Shown here piece after piece: positions 23,426-34,053 of a DNA stretch of 63,065 nt; position 1 is the first letter of the stretch; every line of letters begins with the position of its first letter. The notes under the pieces were generated by a model that was given only the letters and a program-made list of their open reading frames with translations, had not been told where the DNA came from and searched no databases. Made by a program: the position numbers and the translations under genes. The DNA lies in the NCBI RefSeq assembly GCF_001890385.1, contig NZ_CP018224.1:1-63065 (forward strand). The letters run 5' to 3'. The stretch is from Tardibacter chloracetimidivorans (GTDB lineage Bacteria; Pseudomonadota; Alphaproteobacteria; Sphingomonadales; Sphingomonadaceae).

Positions 23426-24373
23426 TCAAGCGGCGACCGCCGGTGGTACGCGTCGGGCGATGTCCCAAGCATAGCCGACCAGTTCACGCGCAATCGCGGT
23501 GGTCACCTTGGGCTGGGGCTTGCCTGCGGCCGCGAGGCGACGGTAGCGCTGGCAGAGACGAACCTGCGCCTTCCATCCAATCGCCTGGATCTCTTCGGGT
23601 AAGTCGATGACGCGCTCACGATAGCGGCGTTCCTCGCGAGCGGGCAGTCGATACGACCAGCCAGCCTCGATCAGCATGGTGCGTGCCTGCGCGTTACCCG
23701 CGCGCGTGATCCGACCACGCTTGGTCCGGGCACCGCTGGAATGCTCGGACGGCACCAAGCCGACATAGGCCATCAACTGCTTGGGATTGTCGAAGCGGGT
23801 CAGATCACCGACCTCGGCGACCAGCGTCGCGGCGCTGACCAGCCTGATGCCGCGCAGGACCTGAAGATTGCGGACCAGCGGCGCGAAACGCCATGCATCC
23901 ACCGCTTCGCCCAGCGCCGCCTCGAGCCGTCCAACCCGCGCCTGCGCCTCCAGGACCCGCTTCTGCATCTCCTCGAACGCCAGCTGCTGATGGGGGAAGT
24001 CGAACCGCTGTTCGGACAACCACCGCCAATACATCTTCGTCCAGGCCGCCTTGCCGCCGAAACGACGATCGTGCCGCAGCAGGAAGCTACGCACGGTCTG
24101 TTTGGCCCCGGTGGCATCTTCCTGTGCGCTGCGTCGGGCGCGGATCAGATCACGCACCGCCTCGTGCGCCTCGTCCGGAACCCAGATCGCGGTAAGCTCG
24201 CCGGCACGCAACAGTCGGGCCAGGGTCATTGCGTCACGCCGGTCGGTCTTCACATGATCACCTGGCCGTCGTGGCATCATCGAGGGAGCGATGACGATAC
24301 AAGCCTGCCCCAGTTTGGCCCAGTCGGCCCGAAGCTGCGATTTTGGCCATGTTGAAGAACAAAGATTGAACAT
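23426..24373 (-). pseudogene. IS110-family transposase, 5' end lost
   Basis: From about codon 21 on the frame matches IS110 transposases: GQACIVIAPSMMPRRPGDHV with KTDRRDAMTLARLLRAGELT, and near the C-terminus LMAYVGLVPSEHSSGARTKR and GNAQARTMLIEAGWSYR. The first 20 codons read out of the Tn3 inverted repeat and are not IS110. The missing part (about 80 residues) includes the first Asp/Glu of the DEDD RuvC-like active site. The Tn3-family transposon therefore joined here and removed the 5' part; the lost piece is not on the far side of the transposon. Confidence 0.82.
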
Positions 24374-24379
24374 GGCGAT

Positions 24380-25246
24380 CTACCAGGCTCGCTCTTGTCC
24401 TCCAATCTCGTAAACATCGGTCTCGATCGAGCACCTGTAGCTCTCTGCGATGTTGAACATCTCTGTCTGGAGAGATGCGATCTCATCATCGAGGCTGACG
24501 CCATCGGCACCCTGATCATAGGCGACGGTCAGCGTGTAATCGCAGTTCCCGGTCTTTTGCATCTGGTAATCCCGCTCCAGCATCGCCTCAATGCGCTCGC
24601 GAGCGGGCTTTCTGCCACGACCATGCTTGTTGAAGTTCTCGATGGTCAGATGCAGGGCGATGGTGACAGAAGGCGGCTTTTCCGGCAGCCCGATCCTTGA
24701 AGGAATGACGTCAAGCGCCCGATAGACGGTCATTCTTGAGATCTTGAGGTCGCGCGCGACGCTGGCCTTGCTCGCGCCGGCGGTGATCCGGCGTCGGATT
24801 TCATCGTCATCGATGTTTTTCTTCCGGCCTTTGTAGACGCCTTCGGCGCGCGCCGCCTCGATCCCGGCGCGCTGCCGGTCCTTGATGAACGTCAGTTCCA
24901 TGTCCGCGACCATGCCCAGAATGGTGATCACCATCCGCCCCATGCTTCCGGCCGTCGTCACCTCCGGCTCAAGCACCCGCAATGAGGCTCCCTTCTGGTC
25001 GAGTTCATGAACCAGATTGAGAACATCGCGTGTGGAGCGACCGAGCCGATCGAGACGCAGGACGACGAGTTCGTCATCGGCGCGCAGGAACTGCATGATC
25101 GTCTCAAGCTCCGTGCGTCCAGTGCGCGATGCGCCCGAGCCTGTTTCGGAGCGGAGGATTTCACAGCCCGCTGCCTTCAACCGGGCAACCTGGATGTCGA
25201 GATCCTGGTCGATGGTGCTGACGCGGGCGTAGCCGACGCGGGTCAT
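24380..25246 (-). CDS. tnpR: TnpR serine resolvase with long C-terminal extension
   Basis: 288 aa from MTRVGYARVSTIDQD. Catalytic Ser in ARVSTIDQDL, Arg motif LVVLRLDRLGRSTRD, and the helix-turn-helix with ASKASVARDLKISRMTVYRA near residue 175. The extra 100 residues after it (SVTIALHLTIENFNKHGRGR onward) are not part of ordinary resolvases (about 185 aa) but resemble the extended resolvases of the ISXc5 type. It resolves transposition cointegrates at res. Confidence 0.88.
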   Translation of the reverse strand: MTRVGYARVSTIDQDLDIQVARLKAAGCEILRSETGSGASRTGRTELETIMQFLRADDELVVLRLDRLGRSTRDVLNLVHELDQKGASLRVLEPEVTTAGSMGRMVITILGMVADMELTFIKDRQRAGIEAARAEGVYKGRKKNIDDDEIRRRITAGASKASVARDLKISRMTVYRALDVIPSRIGLPEKPPSVTIALHLTIENFNKHGRGRKPARERIEAMLERDYQMQKTGNCDYTLTVAYDQGADGVSLDDEIASLQTEMFNIAESYRCSIETDVYEIGGQERAW

Positions 25247-25388
25247 GGGCAAATCCGTCACATTAGGGTGGCTTTGCCCTCGTACAGTAACATTGGTGAC
25301 GGAACCACCCTTTTGTGACATGTCGTATATGTCACTTCCGATCGTCACGTTCGGGTGTACCCAAATGGTGCGAGCGGAAAGGCCCCGG
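25247..25388. promoter_or_regulatory. Candidate res site and divergent control region of the Tn3-family element
   Basis: 142 bp between tnpR start and tnpA stop with short inverted motifs, for example TGACATGTCGTATATGTCA (25315..25333) and GTCACGTTCGGGTGTAC. Position and length suit a res site, but with tnpR and tnpA in the same direction the site precedes tnpR. Confidence 0.55.
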
Positions 25389-28298
25389 TCAGGCAGCAAG
25401 CCGCCCAAAATCGATCCGGCTATTCAGATCGAGGTCGAAGCGGCCATAAGGATTGACGTGGCTGTAAATCAGCGGTGTGAGGCCGCGATAATCATCCGGC
25501 GTCATCCGGCCCGTCCATTTCGGTTCCACCAGCACGCTCTGAAGCATTCGGGTGTTCACATAGACAAGCGACGCTTGCAGCAAATGTAGCGCCAGGACCG
25601 AGAGCTGCTGCTCATCGATGCGGTTAGTGGCGATCTCGCCGCCCTTGCCGAAGAAAACGAACCCATTGGCACTGTTCCAGTTTTCAACGACATTCAGGCC
25701 TTCATGAATTTCGCGGCGGAAGGACTCCTCGCGCAGATACCGGCACAGGAAGATCGTCTTGACCGCGCGGCCCAGCTCACTCAACGCCTTGTAGGTCGGG
25801 TGCATCACCTCGGAGCGGCTAAACCGGCGCAGGATCGCCTCCGGGTCGGCGGTTTTTGTCTGCATCGCGGCTGCATATTTGACCATCTCGTCATATTGCT
25901 GCTCGATCTCATCCCAGTTGATCGGACTGGAGAGGATCGGCTGCAAGTGGGGAAGCCGCGTTCGCATGCCGACATCGGGAAGAGCCAGCTTCTGGCGAGC
26001 GATCGCTTTCAGGCGGGGTGCAAGCTCAAATCCGAGAAGCCGGCAAAATGCAAAGCCAACCGCGCTTTGGCCATGACTATCAACATATTGTCGCTGGATT
26101 TCCATGTCGGTGCAATGGCGCAGCACGCCCTCGATCATGGAGGCGACCTCGGAGGAAGAGCAGCGCTTGAGCTGGGAATAGACGCATGTCGCGCGTCGTT
26201 CGACATGCCAGTAGATCATGACGCCCCGTCCACCATAACGCGCATGCCATTCCGTCATCAGGTTGCGATCCCAGGCTCCGAACTTTGTGGAATCTGACGC
26301 ACAGGCCGTGCCGGCGTCCCCCCAGACTGCAGCATTGCGGATTGCCAGGGTCGCATTCGCAACCCTGGCACACGCCTCCTTGAGCGCCGCGGCATGAACG
26401 AAGCGGCGATGGACATGCAGCAGCTCTTCATAGCTGACATCGGGGGTGGCGCCGGCGATCCGCTTGAGCCCGGCATTCGTTCCCAGGCCGTAGAGGCATA
26501 GCAGGAGACGTTGATCCAGCGCGGTTTTCGGCAGTGCAACACGCGAGGCCGATGTTTCGAACGCTTCGAGAAGTCCCGTATCAAGGGCAGCCTCCTTCAG
26601 TACGTCGAGCAGCCCGGTCATCGGCCAGCGTTGGCCGATCTCGGTCTTGATCGAGGCGAGACCCCTGGGTTCGGGCAAGGGTTTGAACGGGGTGAGAGAT
26701 ATACGGTTCTCGCCGCGCCACAGCAGCCGAACCTTGTCGTTCCGGGGAATATTGGCATTGAGGAGCAACAGTTCCTGAGCAAGCTCTTCCCGGATGGCGC
26801 TTGAAAATGCACGCGCATCCGCCGTCAGGTTCAATCCTGTGTAATATGCTTCTCGCCGCGCATCGAAGTCCTTGGGAAGATCGTCATCGGGATTGCGGTA
26901 TCGGTCCGCCCCGACAACCCAGATTTCCTTAGAACGGATGCGATCGCGCAGTTGCGCGAGGACACAAAGCTCATAACTGATCCGGTTTACGCGCCCCTCT
27001 TCATCAATGACGGAACTGCGCCATCTCGCCGGAATGACCTCGTCGACCGGCACTGCGTGCGGCGGCACGTAGCGGCATCCATCATCCACTTTGCTTCTGA
27101 TCCAGTCCAGGGCCGCCAGCACCGGACGCCACACGGCGTTGTTCGACCGGAACTCCAGTGCCGAAAGCAGGCTTGGCAGCATACGGCGATAATGATTGGC
27201 CCATGACCTCCGCATCACCTTGTAGATCCGCCGATCCAAGGCGCCCTTTGCCTGGCTTTCCTTGATGATCGCCGCCAGTTTGTCCTTGCCGGCGATTGGG
27301 AAAATGACATCGCAGATGCGCCCGGATGGATCGTCGATCGAAGCGCTGGCAATCTCGACCAGGAGTCGCTCCTTGCCATAGACCCGCTCGATGTCTTTCG
27401 CGATATCGCCCACCACCTTGCGTTTCGAGCGCGATCCGATCTTATGGACCGTCTCGATCAGCAGGTCGACCATCGCATCCGTAAGCTGAGCTTCCCGCGC
27501 CATCAGATAAACGGCATAGAGCCCGAGCTGGCGCGCCGGTACATGCCGGCGCATCTCCGAGGCTTTCTCGCCGGCAACCCGGCGAACGATCTGATCGACC
27601 CATGCCTTGCCCGTGACCGATAGGAAATCTCGGGGAAGAGCAAGCCGTTGGATAAAGGCGAGTTTGGCGGTCACGCCAAGAATGTTTTCGAGCGTCGCCT
27701 GACCTGCATCCCCCTTCATCGTGTTGAAGCCGGTCGGGCCATCGGGATCGGCGAGCGAGGCTTCCAGCAAGGCGACCGCATCCGGCGCAAGCCGATCGCG
27801 GACTCGGGCCAACAGGGCCTCCAGATAGAGGTGTCGTTGCGAACGGACGAGGCGTTCCAGCTCCTTGCGCGACGGCCCATAGATACGGCGGTCGCGGCAC
27901 CACAGGAAAACATGCTCGAGCATGGCATTGATCGGCTGCCCGCCCGCACAAAGATCGTCGGAAATCCACCTCGACAACGCCCTGCGATCCGTCTGCGTCA
28001 TACGGCGGAACCCGAGATGCCGCAAAATCTCCGCGCAATGCCGGCGGGCGGTGCGCCCGGAAAAATCATAGTGGTTCACGGATTTGGCATCGAGACCAAG
28101 TTGCTCCGCCAGATACAAGACACCGTCGGAGGGTATCGACGCATGATCCGGCACAAAGAAGCCATGCCCGGCGAAAAATCTAAGCTGAACCGCCAATCCC
28201 AGTCGTGCCGTCTCCGCTTTGCCGGTCACGAACGCGATGTCCGAAAAACTCAGGCTCCAGGAGCCGATCAGATCCCCACTCGAAACGCCAAGGCTCAT
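25389..28298 (-). CDS. tnpA: TnpA, Tn3-family DDE transposase
   Basis: 969 aa, the usual length. The N-terminal DNA-binding part includes [20 protein letters not shown]. The C-terminal DDE region has [20 protein letters not shown] (first Asp), [36 protein letters not shown] (second Asp) and the final Glu in [20 protein letters not shown]. Complete. The stop lies at 25389 and the start 79 bp inside the right end. Confidence 0.94.
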   Translation of the reverse strand: MSLGVSSGDLIGSWSLSFSDIAFVTGKAETARLGLAVQLRFFAGHGFFVPDHASIPSDGVLYLAEQLGLDAKSVNHYDFSGRTARRHCAEILRHLGFRRMTQTDRRALSRWISDDLCAGGQPINAMLEHVFLWCRDRRIYGPSRKELERLVRSQRHLYLEALLARVRDRLAPDAVALLEASLADPDGPTGFNTMKGDAGQATLENILGVTAKLAFIQRLALPRDFLSVTGKAWVDQIVRRVAGEKASEMRRHVPARQLGLYAVYLMAREAQLTDAMVDLLIETVHKIGSRSKRKVVGDIAKDIERVYGKERLLVEIASASIDDPSGRICDVIFPIAGKDKLAAIIKESQAKGALDRRIYKVMRRSWANHYRRMLPSLLSALEFRSNNAVWRPVLAALDWIRSKVDDGCRYVPPHAVPVDEVIPARWRSSVIDEEGRVNRISYELCVLAQLRDRIRSKEIWVVGADRYRNPDDDLPKDFDARREAYYTGLNLTADARAFSSAIREELAQELLLLNANIPRNDKVRLLWRGENRISLTPFKPLPEPRGLASIKTEIGQRWPMTGLLDVLKEAALDTGLLEAFETSASRVALPKTALDQRLLLCLYGLGTNAGLKRIAGATPDVSYEELLHVHRRFVHAAALKEACARVANATLAIRNAAVWGDAGTACASDSTKFGAWDRNLMTEWHARYGGRGVMIYWHVERRATCVYSQLKRCSSSEVASMIEGVLRHCTDMEIQRQYVDSHGQSAVGFAFCRLLGFELAPRLKAIARQKLALPDVGMRTRLPHLQPILSSPINWDEIEQQYDEMVKYAAAMQTKTADPEAILRRFSRSEVMHPTYKALSELGRAVKTIFLCRYLREESFRREIHEGLNVVENWNSANGFVFFGKGGEIATNRIDEQQLSVLALHLLQASLVYVNTRMLQSVLVEPKWTGRMTPDDYRGLTPLIYSHVNPYGRFDLDLNSRIDFGRLAA

Positions 28299-28422
28299 AA
28301 CGCCGCTCCCTTATCGGAGCGGAACGTCGTTCCTCGCATGGGCGATCGTCAACAACAACCAGCCCGTTCCCGACGTGTTCTCCAAGATGACCAAAATCGC
28401 AGCTTCGGGCCGACTGGGCCAA

Positions 28423-28797
28423 TTAGCTGCAACTTCATGATTGTGCCAGCATCTTACCCGTTCAAAGAGGTGAGGCGGAGATCTTCACGAAGGAATTGGG
28501 CTGTCAGGGTGCAGCACCCTGCAATTCGTCAGTGCCAGAGAAATAGCCAGCGACCCCATCCATGACATACGCGAGCGTCGGCAGGTGTAGATCCGCATAG
28601 GCGCCTCGGTTTGGGTTATGGCTTGCGCACTTCAGTTTGATCGGCAGCTTTCGCCAAGATCGGGCGCTCACCGGAGCTGATGTAAACGTCCTACCCTGGT
28701 CGGAAGCTAACGGAATAGCGGACGGTCCGCACCTAGGCGTCGAAGTTTGCCGCCTGTACGGCAAGAATGGGACGAAATCGCAGCGTGGGCAGAAGCG
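28423..28797. other. Gene-free stretch between the transposon and the ATPase gene
   Basis: 375 bp. Open frames on both strands (for instance minus 28504..28764) have no start signal, no recognisable fold and unusual composition. Likely scar sequence from earlier insertions. Confidence 0.4.
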
Positions 28798-31700
28798 CTA
28801 CGTCAATGAACATTCTGAATGGATAGCCTCCCCCACCACGCTGCGCGCGATAGCGGCGAGATGGGGATGATGAGTGAAGAACAGCACTTGGGTGGAGCGA
28901 GCTAGCTCTGCCAGCACCTGAAATCCTGCTTCTGACCGCCGATCATCGAAGTTGACAAATAGATCGTCGGCAAGGAATGGCAGCCGCACGCCAGCGACGA
29001 CGGACTGCTCCACGGCGGCGAGCCGCAAGGCGAGGAACAATTGGTCTGCAGTCCCCTCACTCATGGCCCCGATCTCGACAACAGTGCGTCCATCGTCGCG
29101 CAGTCCCAATAGCCTCGGCGTTGCACCGTCGGCGTCGATCCGCAGCGCCGCATAGCGTCCGGTCGTCAGAGTCGAGAATATCTCGCCGGCACGCAGCAGC
29201 ATTGGGTCTTGGTGGCGCTCCCGATACTTCTCTATCGCCCAGCGCAGGGTGACCGCTTGCGCCCGTTTGAGAATAAACTGATCGGATAGGACACCAAGTT
29301 CCGCCCGCGCCTGCTCGGCGTTGGACGCGGCATCTGCCGCGGGATCCGCGTCGGTCTCCAGGCTTGCGAACACCCGCCTGGCATCACCGTGCGCGGCGGC
29401 GGCGGCGGCTACCTCTTCGTTGCGCTCCGCTAGTTCGGCTGTCGTCGTTTGTGTTTTTGCCGCGAGGCTGTCGATATCGACCTCGCCCACTGCATCAAGG
29501 AGCTCCGCCAACGACTTGCCATCTCCAGCGGCCGTTATGGTCAGTTCCAGTTCCGTTACTGCATCGCGTAAGGCGCGCGCACGCCGCGAGCGTTCAATAG
29601 CGCCGCTCAGCTCACCAAGAGCGGTCGAGGCGGTCTCCTTCATGAGCGGGAGCAGCGCCTCCATCGCGACATCGATCTTTGCAGTCTCGGCTGATATCTC
29701 CGCCGTTCTGCTGGCGATCGTTTCCTTCAGCGCCTCCGCGACGTTCCCAGCCGCTCGCGCCGACGTTAGGCGGGCGCATATGAGGTTGAGGCGGTCGGCA
29801 ACATCAATCGTGGGCGCAATGCCGAGCGCGTCCGCTACAGCCGTCACCTCCTTCTCAAAATCGCGGGCTTCCTGCGCCGCCCCCTCGATGCGAGCCTGCA
29901 GCTCAGATTGCCTGGCGATGGCCGCTCGGAGTTCGTCAAGGGCGTCGAGCGTCGCGGTGGCACCGGCAATCTCCAGCTTTAGCCCGGCTTCAGTCAAAAG
30001 CAGGTTCCACTGCTCCGCTCGCGTCGCGGCCGCGTCCTCCAATCGCTTTCGACGGCGCCCCAGCGCCTCAGCATCTCGCTCAATTTGCATCGCAGCGGCC
30101 TTTTCGAGCTGCTTGCGCTGCGCCGCTTTTTCGCCCTCACTCCGGATCTGCTCAGCGACTGCCAGGACGGGCGCGAGCTCGGCGCCCACTGTCATCCCTT
30201 CTCTGGTACCCAGACACTTCACCAACTCGGCACGCGCTGCACCGCGTCGAGCGATTATGTCTTTGGCGGCATCAGTGGTCAAAGTGGCGTGTTGGGCCGC
30301 CGCCTCCACCTTGTCCCGGTCGGCGAGCCAGCCCAGGAAACGAGCCGGGTCCATCGCTGGGTAGCCTGAACTGATGAGCTTCTGCTGCCAGGCAGTGCTG
30401 ATCATTTCTGCGCGCTTGGCCGCGGCGAGCGATCGCGCATCACCTTGGTCGGCTTCGAGATGGAGCTTGGCGCGCCGCTGCGCCATGTCGGCGAGGCGAC
30501 TGGATTCGTCCGCCGCGGCGAATCGAAGGTCACTCCTCTCGTCTGCTTCAGTGATTGTCGCCTCGAACGCCATGACTGAATGCTCGGGCGACGGGAGTGG
30601 TGCTGCCGCCAATATGTGCGCGCGCAGCGGCTGCCATTGTTCGTTGCGCGCGGCTCGCGAGGCAGCAATTTCCTCCGCGGAAATGGCCGTGCCTGAAGAC
30701 AGCTGCTCCATTTCAAGCGACAGTTTCGCTGCCTCTTGACGCGCGCGTGTGGCGTTCTCGATTTCTCGCGCAATTTCTGTTGCGATGTCGCCGAGCGCAA
30801 CGCGCGCCTCCTCGATTTCAGCCCGGGTGATATTGGGAAGTGCGAACAGTGTTTGCGCGTCGCCGGCCCATGGCGCCAACCGGGCCAGCGCCTGTTGGAG
30901 CGAAGAGGCAGCCAGTTCGGCGTCCCGTTGTGCCGATACACATCGCAGGTCGGCATCCGCCCCAAGCGCACGGGCCGCATCGACCGCGGCAATGATGGCT
31001 GAAAGATCGCCGGCCGCCTCCTTTCCTTCGGCTTTCACCGACGCGCGGCGGAGAGCGAGATCCTCTTCGCTTTCGTCAATTTGACGCCGTGCCGACATAT
31101 CCTCGACATGCTGGAGCGCGAGTTCACGCAGCCTGGAGCTGGCGATCCTGGTAGGAGGATTGCCAATGGTTTCAGTTTCCTCCCGTAGCCTTTCCACCAA
31201 GCCAGCTGCGGTGGCCAGCTCGCCCTCTAATCGAACTTGGTCGTTCCGTGCCTTCGACGCTGCACCCGCCGCCGTCACGAGTTCGTCAATTCTCTCGGCT
31301 TCGGCCAAGATCAATGGGTCAGTGTCTAAGACACCAATCTTCTCGACTGCCTCCGCCAAGAGCTTCTCGGCCGTCGCTTTTGCGCGCCCGGCAGCATCAG
31401 CGTCTGCAATGGCCCGTTCCGCTGCCGCCTCGCGGTGGGGCGAGATGGCGATGGTAGCCGCATGTTCTTCCAGGGCGTTGAGGTGGTCGGCGCGAAGGCG
31501 GATGGACGGAGCGATCCGACGGATGCGCTCGATGCGACTGAGCTGCGCGAGCACATCGTCTCGGGCGCGCTGAGCTTTGGTCAAATCCTCCTGCTTCGCG
31601 GCGACGGCGCTTTTCGCATCGAGCCAGGCTTTGGGCTTCAGAGACTGGTCCCGAACTGCGCGGCTATGAGTCTCGAAATCCCGTTGCGCCAGGGTGAAGG

Positions 31701-32241
31701 AACGACGCGCGGAGGCGCGCGGTCCCCAGATCGCGTCTGCCTCAGATTCCAGTTTGGAAAGCTCATCAGAAACGCCAGTTAGTCCCGAACCCGCTGCGAA
31801 AAGGGCACGGCCGAGATCGTTACGCGCTTCCACCATCGCGCGGCCGCCCTCGCGCAGACCTTCCTGATTCAGGCTGAATGAGAGACCGAACGTCTCGCGC
31901 GTCTGTCCGCGCAGCATCGCGAGCAGCGCACCCTCATCAAGCGGACGGTCATCGGCATCTAGGAGGGTCACGCCTGTGCCCTTCTTGCGCCGCAATGCCA
32001 GCGATTTCCCGTCATCTTCGAGCACGGCGCCGACCCTGAGCAGGGAATAATCGTAGATGAAATTATAGGGCGAGCGGGCGGGAAAGCCGAACAACAGGTC
32101 CGACACCGCGGCCATAGAGGTAGTCTTGCCGGCTTCGTTGGGCCCATAGATTACGTGAAGGTCGGGTGGGCCTGCCCGGAATGTCAGCTGACAATCCTCG
32201 AAATGCCCATAACGCTCGAGGGAAAGGTTGGCAAAGCGCAT
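28798..32241 (-). CDS. YhaN-like SMC/Rad50-type ATPase
   Basis: 1147 aa from ATG 32241 (MRFANLSLERYGHFEDC). Walker A VIYGPNEAGKTTSM at residues about 34-47; then DLLFGFPARSPYNFIYD; the central 900 residues are Ala/Glu/Arg-rich coiled coil. The C-terminal half-domain has the signature MSEGTADQLFLALRLA and Walker B LPFLADDLFVNFDD, followed by QVLFFTHHPHLAAIA. This is the SbcC/Rad50-like partner of a YhaO-type nuclease, encoded 1 bp upstream. Together they may act in DNA-end processing, repair or defence against foreign DNA; that role is inference. Not a standard IncP gene, so acquired. Confidence 0.85.
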   Translation of the reverse strand: MRFANLSLERYGHFEDCQLTFRAGPPDLHVIYGPNEAGKTTSMAAVSDLLFGFPARSPYNFIYDYSLLRVGAVLEDDGKSLALRRKKGTGVTLLDADDRPLDEGALLAMLRGQTRETFGLSFSLNQEGLREGGRAMVEARNDLGRALFAAGSGLTGVSDELSKLESEADAIWGPRASARRSFTLAQRDFETHSRAVRDQSLKPKAWLDAKSAVAAKQEDLTKAQRARDDVLAQLSRIERIRRIAPSIRLRADHLNALEEHAATIAISPHREAAAERAIADADAAGRAKATAEKLLAEAVEKIGVLDTDPLILAEAERIDELVTAAGAASKARNDQVRLEGELATAAGLVERLREETETIGNPPTRIASSRLRELALQHVEDMSARRQIDESEEDLALRRASVKAEGKEAAGDLSAIIAAVDAARALGADADLRCVSAQRDAELAASSLQQALARLAPWAGDAQTLFALPNITRAEIEEARVALGDIATEIAREIENATRARQEAAKLSLEMEQLSSGTAISAEEIAASRAARNEQWQPLRAHILAAAPLPSPEHSVMAFEATITEADERSDLRFAAADESSRLADMAQRRAKLHLEADQGDARSLAAAKRAEMISTAWQQKLISSGYPAMDPARFLGWLADRDKVEAAAQHATLTTDAAKDIIARRGAARAELVKCLGTREGMTVGAELAPVLAVAEQIRSEGEKAAQRKQLEKAAAMQIERDAEALGRRRKRLEDAAATRAEQWNLLLTEAGLKLEIAGATATLDALDELRAAIARQSELQARIEGAAQEARDFEKEVTAVADALGIAPTIDVADRLNLICARLTSARAAGNVAEALKETIASRTAEISAETAKIDVAMEALLPLMKETASTALGELSGAIERSRRARALRDAVTELELTITAAGDGKSLAELLDAVGEVDIDSLAAKTQTTTAELAERNEEVAAAAAAHGDARRVFASLETDADPAADAASNAEQARAELGVLSDQFILKRAQAVTLRWAIEKYRERHQDPMLLRAGEIFSTLTTGRYAALRIDADGATPRLLGLRDDGRTVVEIGAMSEGTADQLFLALRLAAVEQSVVAGVRLPFLADDLFVNFDDRRSEAGFQVLAELARSTQVLFFTHHPHLAAIARSVVGEAIHSECSLT

Positions 32242-32242
32242 T

Positions 32243-33502
32243 TTATTGCCCCCTTGCCAAGCGCGATTGGAGCGCAAGGGTAGCGGTGTTGAGCACTGCG
32301 GACCAGTTGCCCTCGCTTGCAGAGCGCCTCAGATCCTGATCCTCAGCGGCACCCAGAGACGTCTGCGCAGCGAGCAGGAATGGAGTTAGGTCCTCGGCCA
32401 GCATGGCCGTGAGCACCGGATCCTGGGGCGCCTGGTGGATCAGATTGGCAAGGCCATCTGATACCATGAGGTCGCTGGTTTTCTGGGGCGTCCCCACCTC
32501 GACCCTCACCTTTTCAATGAACAGGTCGGGCGAGATGCCGCTGGCTATTGCGCGAGCGTCCTCGCGCAACGTGGCGGCGCGGTCATGCATCGCCCCTGCG
32601 TCATCCGTCATCCCAACCAGGACAATACGGGCCACAATCGGCAGGCCCGCAGAGTTTTGTTGCCAGTTCGCGGTCAAGGCAGCCCGCAAAAGATTGGGCA
32701 CATCCCCCGCCGCCTGATCCGTGCAGTCGACCTCTATCCTCACCCATCGCAGCACGTCGAGCTCCACCCGGTCGATGGATGTGACCTGTAGGTCCTCGAC
32801 AGTGACGATGACCGCGCCTTTTGCCCCTGTTTCCCTGATGGAGCGCCCTTGGGTGTTGCCAGGGAAGACGACATATGGATCTTCGCAGACGATTTCGTGC
32901 TCATGCACATGACCCAGCGCCCAATAATCATATTGCTTCGATCTTAGGTCATCGATGCTGCAGGGCGCATATGCGGCGTGGCCCTGCCGGCCCGCCAGGG
33001 CGGTGTGCAGCACGCCAATATTGAAGTGATGTGGAGCCGCTTCGGGATAGGCCTGCACGAGATTGTCCGTGACCGCGGAAGTGGCGAAGCTCTGCCCGCT
33101 GATCGCAACGCGAATGTCTGGGAGCAGATGGGTTTGAGGCTTTTTTGTACTAAAGAGCCGCACGTTGGGCGGCCAAGGTACGCTACGTGTGAGAACAGAC
33201 GCCGCGTCATGGTTGCCCGCAAGCAGGAAGACGGGAATTCTAGCCTGATCCAGCCGCCCCATTGCTCTGGCGAAGTAGAGGCCCGTCCCCATGTCCTTCC
33301 AATCGCCGTCAAAGAGGTCGCCAGAAATGACAACAAAATCCACGGCCTCGTCGATGGCGTGCTGCACGAGGTTGTCGAATGCAGCGCGCGTCGCGCCGCG
33401 GATCTCAGCGTCTGGGAGGCCCTCGTAACGTGAGAGGCCATAAAGAGGGCTGTCCAGGTGAATATCGGCAGCGTGCAAGAAACGGAAGCTACTCATCATC
33501 AT
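32243..33502 (-). CDS. YhaO/SbcD-like metallophosphoesterase nuclease
   Basis: 419 aa. Calcineurin-like motifs in order: HAADIHLDSPL (DxH), DFVVISGDLFDGDW (GDLFD), LLAGNHDAASV (GNHD), VLHTALAG and GHVHEHEIV (GHVH). The C-terminal domain is unassigned. The ATG triplet at 33502..33494 offers three starts behind GGGGG. Its stop is 1 bp before the ATPase ATG, so the two are translated together and probably form one complex, like SbcD-SbcC. Confidence 0.86.
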   Translation of the reverse strand: MMMSSFRFLHAADIHLDSPLYGLSRYEGLPDAEIRGATRAAFDNLVQHAIDEAVDFVVISGDLFDGDWKDMGTGLYFARAMGRLDQARIPVFLLAGNHDAASVLTRSVPWPPNVRLFSTKKPQTHLLPDIRVAISGQSFATSAVTDNLVQAYPEAAPHHFNIGVLHTALAGRQGHAAYAPCSIDDLRSKQYDYWALGHVHEHEIVCEDPYVVFPGNTQGRSIRETGAKGAVIVTVEDLQVTSIDRVELDVLRWVRIEVDCTDQAAGDVPNLLRAALTANWQQNSAGLPIVARIVLVGMTDDAGAMHDRAATLREDARAIASGISPDLFIEKVRVEVGTPQKTSDLMVSDGLANLIHQAPQDPVLTAMLAEDLTPFLLAAQTSLGAAEDQDLRRSASEGNWSAVLNTATLALQSRLARGQ

Positions 33503-33612
33503 CCCCCTGGAGATTGAAGTCGTACCTCAATCCGAAGCGCAATTGCGCGCTATTTCTCCGTGTCCGGCTCACGTCACTCTGGCGCCATGCCGTGACTAGA
33601 ACGACCTTCACG

Positions 33613-34053
33613 TCATGATGTGCGATTAACCTGACCAACCCGGCGAGCGTCGAAAGCTTCGAGCCATTTACGGCGAACAATTTCATAGAGGCTGGCAGGG
33701 AGCAGACCGTAAGCCACGCTGCCATCCTCATCGCCTGGAACAGGGCGAATGTCGGGACCGGGCCACTGGAAGCGATTGGCTTCAGACAGAATGATCCAGG
33801 AACGAGCATCATCGAGGCCGAGGCGGACCTTAGTTCGTGTGGGGATCTCGACCGCAAGCCGCTCATCGGCGGGCGGCGTGTGGGTCACCGGCAGGACTGT
33901 GACGATCTGCTGACCATCCTTGGTTATCGTGGTGAGCAGAACGGCACACGGCCGATCCTTGCCGCCGTCCTCAAGGCCGATTTTTGCTTCGTGGCTCCAG
34001 AGAAAGGAATATCGAATTACGAGGCCGGGAACCGGTGTAGGAAGCGGCATCAA
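33613..34053 (-). CDS. PemK/MazF-like toxin
   Basis: 146 aa. PGLVIRYSFLWSHEA, GKDRPCAVLLTTI, and TVLPVTHTPPADERLAVEIP follow the PemK/MazF beta-barrel pattern (KDRPxxVL, then a conserved Thr-His-based site), an mRNA-cutting fold. The gene overlaps the stop of the Phd-type antitoxin gene upstream (TGATG). It is 111 bp downstream of the antitoxin-toxin promoter side and directly upstream of the nuclease gene in the same direction, so a shared transcript is possible. Confidence 0.72.
   Translation of the reverse strand: MMPLPTPVPGLVIRYSFLWSHEAKIGLEDGGKDRPCAVLLTTITKDGQQIVTVLPVTHTPPADERLAVEIPTRTKVRLGLDDARSWIILSEANRFQWPGPDIRPVPGDEDGSVAYGLLPASLYEIVRRKWLEAFDARRVGQVNRTS

Larger units (their letters stand above)
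24315..28422 (-). mobile_element. Tn3-family transposon with tnpR and tnpA only
   Basis: Inverted terminal repeats 24315..24360 and 28377..28422: both read TTGGCCCAGTCGGCCCGAAG outward-in, continuing CTGCGATTTTGG, with a few differences further in. Between them are a serine resolvase, a res-like intergenic stretch and a Tn3 transposase, all on the minus strand. About 4.1 kb, no cargo. The bases just outside the two ends do not match (CCAGT against TTAGC), so there is no visible 5-bp target duplication. Confidence 0.88.

Noticed and set aside
24301..28430. 5-bp target duplication for the Tn3-family element
   Set aside because: Flanking bases differ for every reasonable choice of the end (CCAGT or CAGTT against ATTAG or TTAGC).
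28504..28764. 86-codon minus frame between the transposon and the ATPase gene
   Set aside because: Low-complexity residue mix, no start signal, no similarity to IS110 N-terminus as I had first hoped.
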